NCBI RefSeq assembly: GCF_000332315.1
Contig: NZ_KB235937.1
Location: 518,923-582,922, forward strand
Length of the DNA stretch: 64,000 nucleotides
Direction: 5' to 3'
Source: Prochlorothrix hollandica PCC 9006 = CALU 1027
GTDB taxonomy: Bacteria > Cyanobacteriota > Cyanobacteriia > Prochlorotrichales > Prochlorotrichaceae
In this document: piece by piece, positions 38,082 to 48,138 of the stretch
How positions within the stretch are numbered: position 1 is the first letter of the stretch
How the letters are laid out: every line of letters begins with the position of its first letter
The notes under the pieces: generated by a model
What the model saw: the letters and a program-made list of their open reading frames with translations, nothing else
Told to the model about the DNA's origin: nothing
Database searches by the model: none
Translations under genes and position numbers: made by a program

Positions 38082-38253
38082 AAATAAGGGCAAAGTTCCT
38101 AAGGATTCAGCACCTCCCCAGTATCCCAAACAATCCCCCCCAGAACCCGGTTTGAGAGGATAGAAACCGAACCCCCCCTATCTCTATCGGCAGACGATTT
38201 TGGCTTGCGGGCCATGGAAAAAGATCTCCCCCGCACCATGGCCCTCACTCTAT

Positions 38254-38331
38254 GGTGGGATTAAACCGGGTGGGATTAAACCGGGTGGGATTAAACCGGG
38301 TGGGATTAAACCGGGTGGGATTAAACCCGAT
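38254..38331. repeat. 15-nt tandem repeat
   Basis: Five units of GGTGGGATTAAACCG upstream of murQ. Confidence 0.9.
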
Positions 38332-38384
38332 GATCTAACCCCTCACACCCTGACTGACACCAGTCCCTAGAAGAAACTAGATGC

Positions 38385-38645
38385 AGTCAGTGCCAACGCT
38401 ACAGCTAGCTAGACAAGGGGCTTAAGCCCCTTGTTCCTGACTGACACCCGTCCCTGAAGCAACGCAAACTCATCACGAAATTTCCAGGGTTTCAGGAAAT
38501 CTGTTAGTTAAAACGCCTCAAAGCCAACGCTACAGCTAGCTAGACAAGGGGCTTAAGCCCCTTGTTCCTGACTGACACCCGTCCCTGAAGCAACGCAAAC
38601 TCATCACGAAATTTCTAGGGTTTCAGGAAATCTGTCAGTTAAACC
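38385..38645. repeat. Duplicated ~129-bp block
   Basis: GCCAACGCTACAGCTAGCTAGACAAGG ... TTTCAGGAAATCTGT(T/C)AGTTAAA occurs twice head-to-tail with few differences. Each unit has the AAGGGGCTTAAGCCCCTT palindrome and GTCCCTGAAGCAACGCAAACTC, also seen inverted at 14550-14650. Confidence 0.85.
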
Positions 38646-38662
38646 GCCTCAAATCGGCTGTC

Positions 38663-41600
38663 TTAGAGGAAAGCATCACAGAGGCTTTGTTGATCAGCGG
38701 GAGTCGTGGGATTGTGGAGATAGGATTGCAACTGTTGGCACAGCGATCGGGCCAACACCGTCCCATCCCCCATGGCCCAGCGCCGCCACTGGCCATCGCG
38801 CCAGCCGCCACTGATCACCGTCTGACCATCGGCACTAAACTGAGCCGTGCCCACCCCGCCTCCGTGGGCTGGAATCGTGACTAGAGCCTGCCCCTGGTCA
38901 TTCCAAAGGCGCACTGTCCCATCTTCGCCACTGGTCAGTAGTTGGGGGGCATGGGGATGGAACTGCACCTGGCGCACCGTGCCCTGGTGACCCCGGAGGG
39001 TAGCGATCGACTCCCCTGCTGCATTCCACAGCCGCACCGTGCCATCGGCGCTACTGGAAGCCAACTGCCCCTGGTCCCTAAAGATGAGAGATGTGACCCG
39101 ATCTTGGTGACCCGATCGGGTTTCTAGGGGCTGACCCGTTAGATCCCACAGTTTAACGGTGCCATCCTGCTGACCTGTGGCCACCTGCTGCCCATCCCGG
39201 CTCCAAGCGAGGGCTAGCACCGGCTGGGTATCTGCCTTAAATTCCCCCAATGCCTCTCCCGTCACCGACCAACGGCGCACCATCCCCTGGGCATCACTGA
39301 CCATCACCTGCTGACTGGCACTATCAAAGGCCACCCCATAGGTGGCGGCGGAACCCAGGGATCCCAGATCCTGGAGCAGTTCCCCCCGACGATTCCACAG
39401 CCGTACCGTCCCATCGGTGCTAGTGCTGGCCAGGGTTTTGCCATCGGGACTAAAGGCCACCTGCTCCACAGCCCCCTGGTGCCCGGTCAAGGTGGCCACC
39501 AGTGCCCCGCTACTATCCCACAGCCGCACACTGCCATCACTGCCCCCACTGGCCAGGAGTTTAGCCTGGGGGTCGGCACTGACACTGGTCACTTGGCCCT
39601 GGGTGTTCTGGAGAATCGCCTGTCGTTGGCCTTGGCGGTTCCACAGTTGCACAACGCCATCGGCACTGTGGGTCACCAGGGTTTGACTGTCGGGACTAAA
39701 CCGCAAACTCCACACCGATCCCCCATGGGGCGGCAGTTCCACGATGGCTTGGCCCGTCGCCACATCCCAGAGGCGGGCCGTGTGGCTATTGCTGCGGGTT
39801 GCCAGGGTTTTGCCATCGGGACTGAGGCGCACTTCCCACACCGGCTCCTGGGCCGTGGGTAGGGTGGCAGTCACTTGGCCATCTAAGGTCCAGAGGCGAG
39901 TACTGCCGTCACTGCTACCGGTGGCGAGGGTTTGCCCGTCCCCACTAATGCTGAGGCTATAGATCTCGGCGGAGTTACTGCGCAGGACCGATCGCGGTTT
40001 ACCCTGAAGATCCCACAGCCGCACTGTCCCATCCGCCCCCGCTGTCGCCACAAATTCACTGTCCGGGGTAAAGGCCATATCGTAGATCTCCCCCTGGTGA
40101 TCCTTGAGAAGCGTCACCGGAAAAGAAAGGGCAGAAGACCCACTGGTAGAAGACCCACTGGTAGAAGCCTCACTGATAGAAGACTCACTGGTGGGTAACT
40201 GCCACAGTCGAACGCCGTTATCCTGGCTGCGGGTGGCCAATAGGGTACTATTAGGGCTAAACAGCAGGCTATAAATGGGACTACTGCCATTAGCATCCAC
40301 ATTATCCGACAATTGACCTAACAGTTGACCCTGGGCAGTCCAGAGGCGCACCGTACCCGATCGCCCCCGACTGGCAATAAAAGCCCCATCGGGACTAAAG
40401 GCCACCTCATAGACCCAGCCTTGATCCCCCGGAAGAATGTGCAGCAGTTGCCCCGATCGGCTCCAAATGCGCACCATCCCATCACTGCCCCCCGTCACCA
40501 AGCGCTGACCATCGGCACTAAAGTTCAAATCCAAAACCCAGCCTTGATGGCCCGTCAGGGTTTTGAGGGGTTGGCCCTCGGAACTCCAGAGGCTAACGGA
40601 ACCATTGGTAGAACTGGTGGCCACAAACTCCCCTAGGGGATCATAGGCCACCTTGAGGGTGCGATCGGGGTGGGCCAACTGCTGCTGTTGAACGGGGGGA
40701 GTCAGTCGCCAAAACCGGGCCGTGCCATCCCGGCCACTGCTCACCAACACATCCCCCTGGGCACTGTAGGCCAGATCATAGACCCAATCCCCATGGCCCT
40801 GGAACACTTGCAGAACATGGCCCTGGAGATCCCAGAGATGAATGGTGCCATCGGTGCTGCCACTGGCCAAGGTTTGGCCGTCGGGACTAAAGCGGACACT
40901 GAGGACGCGATCGCGGTGGCCCTGGAGCACCCGCAACAGTTGGCCCTGGCGATCCCAGAGGCGAATTTGACTATCGCTACTGGCACTGGCCAGGGTTTGG
41001 CCATCGGGACTAAAGGCCACACTCCACACCGTGGAACCGTCATTGTCCAGCGTTCCCTGGAGATTACCGTCTAAATCCCAGAGTTTCACCAGACCATCGC
41101 CCCCTGCCGTGGCCAGCCGCTGGCCCGTAGGATTATAGACCACATCATAAATCCAACTGTCATGGGCCTTAAATTGCCCCAACAGGGTCCCCTCCCCAGA
41201 CCAGCGGTAGACCTGGCCATCGGACCCAGTACTGATTAACTCCCGGCTGTCGGGACTCCAGGCCACATCAAACACGGGGGAACGGGTACCGGAGGGATCG
41301 ACAACCCCTCCTGGCTCTAAGGTTACCAAAGGCTGACCCTGGGCATTCCAGAGGCGCACCGTGCCATCCCGTCCCGCCGTCGCCAACTTCAGGCCATCGG
41401 GACTCCAGGCCACTTCATAGACTTCCCCTTGATCCTGCGCCAGTTCCGCCAGCTTCTGGCCTTGGCTGTTCCATAACTGCACCCGGCCATCCCGGCCACT
41501 GGTGGCTAAAAAAGCCGTGGGATTGGACCCCTCCCCCCCAGGGCGAGGAACAGGGGATGCCTCAGGCGCAGACACCGCAGCAGTGGCGGGGGGAGAGTTC

Positions 41601-44263
41601 AGGGACGGCCCTAAGCCCTGGGGCGATACGCCTTGGGGATTCAAAGCCACACTGACAATGCCCCCCCCATGGTCCCCCACTTGGTTCAGTTCCTGGGTTT
41701 CATAGAGCGCCTGTTGCAGCCCCGCCTCCACCGATTCCCCCAGGGACGGCTGAAACCATTGGGTCAGGAGATTGGTGCGCCAGCGCTGATGGGCCTCTAG
41801 GCTCAACCGTTGGGCCTCTAGATCCTGGTGATCCACCAAGGCTTGACGGACTTCCGTGGTCAGGCTGCCGATGGTTTGGCTGTCGATCGCCTGCCGCTGG
41901 GCCGCAATTAACAGCAGGGCACCACAGAGCACTCCCCCCGCCCCCAGGGCCAAGGTGCGCAATTGCAGTTTGGCCCGTTGGGTTTGGTGGCGCTGTTGCT
42001 GAAACTGCTGCTGTTGCTGTTGACTGACCTGGTGCCGCTGTTGTTGGGCCTGTTGGCTGGCATCCAGCAATTCCTGCACTAATCCCGACAGGGGACGGTG
42101 AATAGGGGGGGCTGTGGCTGTGGGGCTGTCCTCAGTCCACTGGAGCCAAAAGGTGAGGGCTTCCCCCAAGGCTTCCCCTTGCAGCAAATAATCGGGGGCT
42201 TTGCCCTTGCGGAACCACTGTTCGGCCTGTTCTTGTAACTCCCGCTGTTGCCGCAGATCGTCCCGATGGGTTTCGATCCAGTGGCGCAGCAGTCCCCAGT
42301 GGCGAATCAGGGCTTCGTGGATCACGTCCACCACTTCTTCTTCCCCCAATCCGGTGCCCGGTGGTGCCCAGGCACTGGTGACCACCAGTTTTTCGTTGGC
42401 CAGTCGCTGTAGGGTGCTGTCAATGAGGCGGGGAGAAAACTGGGGAGTGGTCAAATCCTGCTTGAAAACCCGGCGGCGGGAGTCTTCTGTGACCCCATCC
42501 CCGAACTGGGTCAGGGAGAGAAAGATATGCTGAACCGCACTTTGCTCTTCTGGCTTCAGTTGCTGGTAAAGGGCATCGGCCCGCTTTTCCAGGGTGCCCC
42601 GAATCCCCCCCAGGCGAATATAGTCGGTGACTTGCAGTTGACGATCGCGGCGTTGGTGCCACAGTTCCGTCAAGGTATATTCCAGCAGGGGCAGGGCATT
42701 GGAGGCTCCCGCCACATCGGCGATCATCTGTTGGATTAGTTCCGGTTCCAGGGTCACCCCCAGTTGCTGGGCGGGCTTACAGATGGCATCCTGCAACTCC
42801 CCTGGGGTCAGGGCAGGCACCGTCACATGGTTGTGGCGAATGGCTTCCCCCAGGGCCGCATAGTCCGATCGGGTACACTGGCTAAAAAAGTCGGCCCGCA
42901 TCCCAATGACCACATGGAACGGAACCCCATAGCGCCCTTCCGCCGCCAGGGCGATCGCCCCCAATAAACAGTCTAAAAACAGCAGCCGTTCCGCCTTGTC
43001 CCGACAGAGGGTAAACAGTTCCTCAAACTGATCCACCACCAACACTAAACGGGGCGCGGCAGAGGCTTGGATCAAGCGGCGCATTCCTTCCCGACCTTGG
43101 CTGAGAAAGGTCTCGATTTCCCCCAGTTGCTTGGCCCGTTCCACCAGGGGTAAGTTCAAATCTAAAAAGGCAAAGGCCAGGTTCAACAGGGGATGGCCAC
43201 CGGGCTGGATAATGTGGATGCGCCAGCGATCGCTGTCGGGAATCATCTGGCCCAGTTGCAACTGATGGATCAGTCCAGCCCGCAAAACCGAGGATTTGCC
43301 GCTGCCAGAGGCACCCAACACGGCCAAAAAGGGATGATGCACCATGGCTTCCAAAAGCTGCACCGTCAAGCTATCGCGACCATGGAAATACTGGGGATCA
43401 TCCGTATTGCAGTCAAAGTAGGCCAAGCCTTTGTAGGGACAGAAGTCCCGCAGGGCGCGGCTGAGGACAATGGGGTTGCCGGACTGGTGCCAGTGGTGAT
43501 TGGGCAGGCGATCGTCCAGGGCCGATCGCACCCAATTATGGAGAAAAGCACTGGTGATCACCCCGGTGTCGGTGCGATCGGGATCGAGACCTTCCGCAAT
43601 GGCCTGGGTTAACGGGGACAGGGACTGGCCCAAAAAGCCAATACTACCACTGGTGTTCAGAGAAATAGTTGTGGTCGCCGTCGATCCTATAACCGGTTGA
43701 GAAGCCGCCAAAAAGAGGCGATCGTGGCCGTTTCTACCCCCTGGATCCGCTTCTTTTAAGTCCATCCAGGAATTATCCGCGATCGTTGACCCATGGCTGC
43801 CCAGGGTCAGACCCAGGGACTCGCCCCCTGGTTGCCAGCAATCTAACCACACCGCCCACTGCTCCACGGGACTATCCCGCAATAGACGTTGTAACCAGAA
43901 AAAAGACAAGCCTTGGTGATCTTGGCTTGAATGACAGTCACTAGTAGCCAAAAACCCCTCCTGTAGCCCTCCATTGCTGAAAAAGCCATAGCCGGAAAAA
44001 TAAAAGAGGGCCGTCTTGGGATACACCCCCCGTTGGGGCTGAAATAGCTCGATCAGGTTTTCCTTAAGGCTGGCTAAATCCAGGGGATGTTCGACACTAA
44101 CCCCCGGATGGGCGGTCGCCAAGGGCACTGGCAACTGCTGAACGGTGAATTGACCGTAGCGTTCCAGGCGCTGGGCGATCGCAGTGGCACCTGTCCGAGC
44201 AATAGGTAACGCAGGCAAGGTTTGATAGGTATCGATACCAACAACAAGGGCAAGGCGAGTCAT
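38663..44263 (-). CDS. Pseudo-caspase / P-loop NTPase (nSTAND-like) / WD40 protein
   Basis: 1866 residues. Residues 1-270 are a peptidase C14 (orthocaspase) fold: RLALVVGIDTY, TALFYFSGYGF, WLDCWQPGG. The dyad His is replaced by Tyr92 (SGYG instead of SGHG), while Cys142 remains. Residues ~275-700 are a STAND-like NTPase: CPYKGLAYFD, FHGRD, Walker A GASGSGKSS (317-325), Walker B LVLVVDQFEELF (Asp411), winged helix with VIHEALIRHW. A Gln-rich linker and one hydrophobic helix (LRTLALGAGGVLCGALLLIA) lead to 22 WD repeats, about three seven-bladed propellers. Likely a ligand-sensing switch; role unknown. Confidence 0.9.
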   Translation of the reverse strand: MTRLALVVGIDTYQTLPALPIARTGATAIAQRLERYGQFTVQQLPVPLATAHPGVSVEHPLDLASLKENLIELFQPQRGVYPKTALFYFSGYGFFSNGGLQEGFLATSDCHSSQDHQGLSFFWLQRLLRDSPVEQWAVWLDCWQPGGESLGLTLGSHGSTIADNSWMDLKEADPGGRNGHDRLFLAASQPVIGSTATTTISLNTSGSIGFLGQSLSPLTQAIAEGLDPDRTDTGVITSAFLHNWVRSALDDRLPNHHWHQSGNPIVLSRALRDFCPYKGLAYFDCNTDDPQYFHGRDSLTVQLLEAMVHHPFLAVLGASGSGKSSVLRAGLIHQLQLGQMIPDSDRWRIHIIQPGGHPLLNLAFAFLDLNLPLVERAKQLGEIETFLSQGREGMRRLIQASAAPRLVLVVDQFEELFTLCRDKAERLLFLDCLLGAIALAAEGRYGVPFHVVIGMRADFFSQCTRSDYAALGEAIRHNHVTVPALTPGELQDAICKPAQQLGVTLEPELIQQMIADVAGASNALPLLEYTLTELWHQRRDRQLQVTDYIRLGGIRGTLEKRADALYQQLKPEEQSAVQHIFLSLTQFGDGVTEDSRRRVFKQDLTTPQFSPRLIDSTLQRLANEKLVVTSAWAPPGTGLGEEEVVDVIHEALIRHWGLLRHWIETHRDDLRQQRELQEQAEQWFRKGKAPDYLLQGEALGEALTFWLQWTEDSPTATAPPIHRPLSGLVQELLDASQQAQQQRHQVSQQQQQQFQQQRHQTQRAKLQLRTLALGAGGVLCGALLLIAAQRQAIDSQTIGSLTTEVRQALVDHQDLEAQRLSLEAHQRWRTNLLTQWFQPSLGESVEAGLQQALYETQELNQVGDHGGGIVSVALNPQGVSPQGLGPSLNSPPATAAVSAPEASPVPRPGGEGSNPTAFLATSGRDGRVQLWNSQGQKLAELAQDQGEVYEVAWSPDGLKLATAGRDGTVRLWNAQGQPLVTLEPGGVVDPSGTRSPVFDVAWSPDSRELISTGSDGQVYRWSGEGTLLGQFKAHDSWIYDVVYNPTGQRLATAGGDGLVKLWDLDGNLQGTLDNDGSTVWSVAFSPDGQTLASASSDSQIRLWDRQGQLLRVLQGHRDRVLSVRFSPDGQTLASGSTDGTIHLWDLQGHVLQVFQGHGDWVYDLAYSAQGDVLVSSGRDGTARFWRLTPPVQQQQLAHPDRTLKVAYDPLGEFVATSSTNGSVSLWSSEGQPLKTLTGHQGWVLDLNFSADGQRLVTGGSDGMVRIWSRSGQLLHILPGDQGWVYEVAFSPDGAFIASRGRSGTVRLWTAQGQLLGQLSDNVDANGSSPIYSLLFSPNSTLLATRSQDNGVRLWQLPTSESSISEASTSGSSTSGSSALSFPVTLLKDHQGEIYDMAFTPDSEFVATAGADGTVRLWDLQGKPRSVLRSNSAEIYSLSISGDGQTLATGSSDGSTRLWTLDGQVTATLPTAQEPVWEVRLSPDGKTLATRSNSHTARLWDVATGQAIVELPPHGGSVWSLRFSPDSQTLVTHSADGVVQLWNRQGQRQAILQNTQGQVTSVSADPQAKLLASGGSDGSVRLWDSSGALVATLTGHQGAVEQVAFSPDGKTLASTSTDGTVRLWNRRGELLQDLGSLGSAATYGVAFDSASQQVMVSDAQGMVRRWSVTGEALGEFKADTQPVLALAWSRDGQQVATGQQDGTVKLWDLTGQPLETRSGHQDRVTSLIFRDQGQLASSSADGTVRLWNAAGESIATLRGHQGTVRQVQFHPHAPQLLTSGEDGTVRLWNDQGQALVTIPAHGGGVGTAQFSADGQTVISGGWRDGQWRRWAMGDGTVLARSLCQQLQSYLHNPTTPADQQSLCDAFL

Positions 44264-44363
44264 GGCGGGGGTCTAGGTAGTGAATGCTGGATAGGTCATG
44301 AGCCGGGAAAAATTTACCGCAGTAGCCGTCCTGCTGACCTTAGGGGTTTCACGCCGACCCTCT

Positions 44364-45218
44364 TCACCATAACGCGGGCACTGGGGGCTGCTCCGGACTA
44401 AAGGGCGAGGCGGAGGGAAAGGCGGGGAACCGAGAGGAGGCGGCTTCTGAGGAGAGTTGCACCACCCAATGTTTACCCCCCGTAGCGGAGGCGGGCAGGG
44501 ATCCAGGGGCAGACCCTGGGCGGAGGGGTGCAACGGTGGCGGGGGACGAGGGTCTAGGACTAGAGATAGGAGTAGGGGTAGGACTAGAGATAGGAGTAGG
44601 GGTAGGAATCAACCCAGGAACACTGGCAGCAACAGGGGCAGCAACAGGGGCAGCAGCTAAGGTGTCAGGACTCGTCACCCTCACCTCACCCACCCCCTGG
44701 GGGGCAGTGGGATGATCAACAGTGGCGACAAGACCAGCGGTTGCCCTAGGTCCAGCGGGGGAGCTAGTACTAGACTGCTCAGCCGTAGCCCCAGCCTGAG
44801 ACAGACCAGGCGTAGCGAGACCCCTGGCAAGTTCAGCAGTCCCCCCAGAAGTAGCCGTCATGGCACCCCCAGATGAACTGATACCCTCGACTACAGAGGC
44901 TTCAGGGGACATTCCAGAGCGAGGTGACGGGCAGGATCCAGAAACAGAACTGGCCGATCCAGCCGACCACCCAGCCCCCGGTTCGATCGTCCCTGATTCG
45001 ATCGTCCCTGATTCGATCGTCCCTGATTCGATCGTCACGTCTGAGGCGGGGAGATGGGCGATCGCTGAACCCCTATCCCCACTGATAAAACCACTACTCT
45101 CTACCTCTGGGGGTAGCCCAGACCCTTGGACCCCATCGGGGGATGGCTGCATTTCCAGGGCAATACCGGCCCCCACTAAAATTGAAGCAAAGGTGGTATA
45201 AACAAAAAACTTAAGCAT
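44364..45218 (-). CDS. Exported low-complexity protein
   Basis: 284 residues. Signal peptide or anchor MLKFFVYTTFASILVGAGIA, then Ser/Thr/Pro/Ala-rich sequence with IESGT repeats (encoded by GATTCGATCGTCCCT units at about 44993-45035) and PTPISSPTPTP repeats. Only the segment GKHWVVQLSSEA near residue 247 looks structured. GGAG lies before the ATG. No family recognised. Upstream of, and on the same strand as, the WD40 giant (100 bp), so a functional link is possible. Confidence 0.55.
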   Translation of the reverse strand: MLKFFVYTTFASILVGAGIALEMQPSPDGVQGSGLPPEVESSGFISGDRGSAIAHLPASDVTIESGTIESGTIESGTIEPGAGWSAGSASSVSGSCPSPRSGMSPEASVVEGISSSGGAMTATSGGTAELARGLATPGLSQAGATAEQSSTSSPAGPRATAGLVATVDHPTAPQGVGEVRVTSPDTLAAAPVAAPVAASVPGLIPTPTPISSPTPTPISSPRPSSPATVAPLRPGSAPGSLPASATGGKHWVVQLSSEAASSRFPAFPSASPFSPEQPPVPALW

Positions 45219-45468
45219 GGGAGAACTCCGATAGAATTTAGGGAAATTTCTTAGGAGAACAGGTTACGTCGTCACAGAATTTAATGATTTTTTGAGTTTT
45301 TTCCAGTATCAAGACGTTCTGGAATCGAGACTTAATCAAAACTTGGCTACCCACTTAAGGCAGGAGAGTGGGACACTCCACACTCCACTCTCCACTCTCC
45401 CGTTAATTTCGTCCCACTTGAAGCGGAAACCCATCAGCGGAAACCTAAGTAGATCGAAGGAAATTCCC

Positions 45469-45546
45469 GTAGGATGCGTTAGCGATAGCGTAACGCATCA
45501 AAACCTGACTCTGCGGTGCGTTACGGCTACGCCTAACACACCCTAC
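45469..45546. repeat. GTAGG(A/G)TGCGTTAGCG...CTAACACACCCTAC inverted repeat
   Basis: Dispersed repeat with arms GTAGGATGCGTTAGCG / CGCCTAACACACCCTAC. Relatives: 53895-53992 (full, degenerate), halves at 50391-50445 and 54712-54762. Confidence 0.75.
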
Positions 45547-45577
45547 AAGCTGCGTTTATTTTTCCTGTTCTACTTAT

Positions 45578-45661
45578 AAGCGGAAACCCAGAAGCGGAAA
45601 CCCAGAAGCGGAAACCCAGAAGCGGAAACCCAGAAGCGGAAACCTATAAGCGGAAACCTAT
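45578..45661. repeat. 14-nt tandem repeat
   Basis: About six units of AAGCGGAAACCCAG. Confidence 0.9.
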
Positions 45662-45898
45662 AGAGAACTCCAGTCCACCCTAGGGGCGATCGCCCCTGGC
45701 CACCCCCCCCACCCTCAGACTCCCCGCAACCCCCAGCAGGGGACTCCTGACTTTAGACTCTTGAAACTTGGGACTACCCATCAGGACTGCCCATCAGGAC
45801 TACACATTCTGGTTACCTGACCATAGATTCTGCATTGGGCGGGGTTTCCCCACCCCTGCCGGATTTTGATCGGTATAGGGGTCAGTGGGTTGCCAGTC

Positions 45899-47089
45899 TT
45901 AGGAAAAATCTGGGGGCAAGGGAGTGGGCAGGGGATCGAAAGCGTCCGGGTCGTAGCCAGAACCGGGGGGTGGGGGCAATTCTGCGGCCCAGTCAGCCGC
46001 CGCCCCGGAGCTTGTAGCACCGGTGTCCCCCAGCAACGCTGACCAGGTCATCGATCCCACCACCCCATCCACCACCAACCCGGCATCGGCCTGAAACTGG
46101 CGCACGGCGGCATCAGTACCAGGGCCATAGATGCCATCGATCGGCCCCCCATAGTAGCCCCACTCCCCCAGCAACTCTTGCAGTTCCAGCGTGTCATCAC
46201 TGTAGCCACTGCTAGCAGCACTGGTTCCTGCCCCAGGAGTTCCCGACGCACCAGTGCCTTGGCCCTGCCCCCCAAACAAGACCGCCTGGGTTTGGGGACC
46301 CACCACCCCATCGGGAATCAGTCCATGATCCTGTTGAAAGCGGGTCACCGATGCCTCTGTTTCGGGTCCCAGATACCCCGTAATGCAGGTTTGGAAATAC
46401 CCCAACTTGGCCAGTTGGTTCTGGAGCCGCATCACCCCATCCCCTTCACTGCCGAAACTCAACACCGTGGCATCGTTAGCACCCAAGGTTGCCCCCTGGC
46501 TCGGTTTCGCCAACGTAGCCAAGGCCAGGGTTAAGCCCATGCTGCCCCACTGGTACACCTGCTGTAGCCAGGATCGGGCGGGCGATCGCAGAGACAGGCT
46601 AGGGTTAGGGCTGAAGGGGCGCGGCTGGTTGGGATTAGAGTTGCGATGAGAATTACGGTTGGAATTGCGATTAGAATCGCGGTTAGAATTACGGTTGGAA
46701 TTGCCACTGGGGCAATCATTAGCATTAGATTTGGTGTTAGACATAGGATAAGACCGAAAACGAGAGGACGGTCGTAACTCCCAGGCCAGCCCCTGGGGAT
46801 AGCCAGTTTCCAGGCGCTGGGTCGTGACATCCCAAATTTCCAAGGGGGTGAGACAACGGGCCTGGGCCGTGGTGCGCAACGCAGTGGTGATGTCCTGGGG
46901 ACGACGATGGCACACCCTGGGCTGAACCTGGGGCGGACAGTACTGAAGGGTGACAGCGGGAGGCAAAGACCGGGACCGCGATCGACCCGGCACCGCAGCT
47001 CTCGGACGCTGTCGGGGGTTGACAGCCCTGGGGGTCGCCGGAGCGTTGTCAGCAGTCCAGAGGGAATGGAGGGCAGCAAGACTATCCAT
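45899..47089 (-). CDS. Protein with two peptidoglycan-binding (PG_binding_1) domains
   Basis: 396 residues. The start MDSLAALHSLW resembles the N-terminus of cyanobacterial relatives. An Arg-rich region and an Asn/Ser/Arg repeat tract (NSNRNSNRDSN, about 130-150) precede a hydrophobic segment (GSMGLTLALATLAKPSQGA). Two domains follow: LSFGSEGDGVMRLQNQLAKLGYFQTCITGYLGPETEASVTRFQQDHGL and LELQELLGEWGYYGGPIDGIYGPGTDAAVRQFQADAGL. A Pro-rich tail ends it. Probably anchored at the membrane and bound to the cell wall; no catalytic domain. Confidence 0.82.
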   Translation of the reverse strand: MDSLAALHSLWTADNAPATPRAVNPRQRPRAAVPGRSRSRSLPPAVTLQYCPPQVQPRVCHRRPQDITTALRTTAQARCLTPLEIWDVTTQRLETGYPQGLAWELRPSSRFRSYPMSNTKSNANDCPSGNSNRNSNRDSNRNSNRNSHRNSNPNQPRPFSPNPSLSLRSPARSWLQQVYQWGSMGLTLALATLAKPSQGATLGANDATVLSFGSEGDGVMRLQNQLAKLGYFQTCITGYLGPETEASVTRFQQDHGLIPDGVVGPQTQAVLFGGQGQGTGASGTPGAGTSAASSGYSDDTLELQELLGEWGYYGGPIDGIYGPGTDAAVRQFQADAGLVVDGVVGSMTWSALLGDTGATSSGAAADWAAELPPPPGSGYDPDAFDPLPTPLPPDFS

Positions 47090-47316
47090 GGGTTCACAGA
47101 GTCACGACGGTGGCACAACTAAACAGGAGGGACCCCAGGGAAACCGCATCTAGACGCTGGGATCATCTGCTATGCAAGGTGACAAATTTTAGAAACGGCG
47201 GCAAAGGGACAGCCCCCCCACGGTGGTTACCCTGATGGGGGTGAGGTGGGGCAGTGGGCAACGCCCCCAAGCGGTATGCCACTGATGGCGCAGGGCATGA
47301 CAGACTGGCCGCACCA

Positions 47317-47396
47317 GAGACCCCCAGCACTAGAGACCCCCAGCACTAGAGACCCCCAGCACTAGAGACCCCCAGCACTAGAGACCCCCAGCAACC
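47317..47396. repeat. 16-nt tandem repeat
   Basis: Five units of AGAGACCCCCAGCACT. No CRISPR character (no spacers). The rest of 47090-47657 has no clear gene. Confidence 0.9.
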
Positions 47397-47657
47397 AACG
47401 GTGATCATCCCCACGGGTCGATCGGGGCAGGAGCCTCAGACTGTAGCTGCCCCTCCCTCCCCCGGTAATCCCCTGTGTCGGTACTGCCCTGCGATTGCCA
47501 ACAACCCCCACGGTCACCGTCATTGGCGGTGAGATCCTGAGCAGGTGAAGACCTTTTGACGGCTTCTTTTTTGTCTGGCAAAGTCATAGCAACTTGAAGC
47601 GCTGCTTCTGGAAATCACCACGAACCTTTGGGATTTCAGCAGCCTTGAAGTAACCCT

Positions 47658-47686
47658 TTGTCGACCGTCATCGCAATCCTTATACT
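47658..47686 (+). promoter_or_regulatory. Promoter of the patX-like gene
   Basis: TTGTCG, 17-bp spacer, TATACT; the start codon follows 24 bp after the -10 box, with GGAG at 47700-47703. Confidence 0.6.
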
Positions 47687-47710
47687 CTTCCTTTCTTTCG
47701 GAGTCTAACT

Positions 47711-47980
47711 ATGAACCTCATCGGTGCTCTATCCCCTCTCTTCTCTGTTCAATTTCTGCCCATTTTTCCCGCAACTCCAGAACAAAATTCATCCCCTTTC
47801 CCCCTAAACCTTTCGCTATTTTCAGCGCCTACGTCCACCCCTCCCCTGGCCATCCAGACCCTTCAGACCGACATTAGCCAGGGAGTTCCAGACCGAGGGT
47901 CCTGGGTAGTCCGGATGCAGCAGGGGATTTTGGCTATCCAACGGGGCAGTGGTCGCCGAGAACTGGCTCTGGGGCTGTAA
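47711..47980 (+). CDS. patX: PatX-like RGSGR-peptide precursor
   Basis: 89 residues. Residues 78-82 are RGSGR (codons 47942-47956), the pentapeptide of PatS, HetN and PatX that inhibits HetR. The context is QRGSGRREL, near the C-terminus. The N-terminus is hydrophobic (IGALSPLFSVQFLPIFP), followed by a Pro/Ser-rich stretch, as in secreted precursors. It lies upstream of hetR on the same strand, which is where PatX genes are known to occur in filamentous cyanobacteria. GGAG is 7 nt before the ATG and a good promoter precedes it. It should be processed to a diffusible inhibitor; this step is inferred. Confidence 0.8.
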   Translation: MNLIGALSPLFSVQFLPIFPATPEQNSSPFPLNLSLFSAPTSTPPLAIQTLQTDISQGVPDRGSWVVRMQQGILAIQRGSGRRELALGL

Positions 47981-48001
47981 GTCCATGGGCGATCGTGGCT
48001 C

Positions 48002-48078
48002 CGGTTGAGCCTTGCGAAACCCAACACAACCATTGTGGCTGTTGGGTTTCGTACCTCAACCCAACCTACAGCGACCAT
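48002..48078. repeat. GTAGGTTGGGT inverted repeat, copy 3
   Basis: Almost identical to 13500-13570 including the trailing CAGCGACCAT, but lacking the outermost left arm. Confidence 0.85.
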
Positions 48079-48138
48079 GCCGCTGGGAAATGGCAATCTG
48101 AACGTTACTTTTAATCATTTCCCCTTGATTTAGTCATT

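Larger units (their letters stand above)
45219..45898. other. Gene-free repeat spacer
   Basis: Contains a block at 45353-45433 related to 11026-11093, the GTAGGATGCGTTAGCG repeat (45469), a 14-nt array (45578) and GGGCGGGGTTTCCCCACCCC near 45838. Confidence 0.65.

Noticed and set aside
47312-47396. Possible CRISPR array
   Set aside because: Units are 16 nt, contiguous and without spacers; it is a simple tandem repeat.
47405-47587. 60-aa minus-strand frame upstream of patX
   Set aside because: No ribosome-binding site before ATG and no recognisable sequence.
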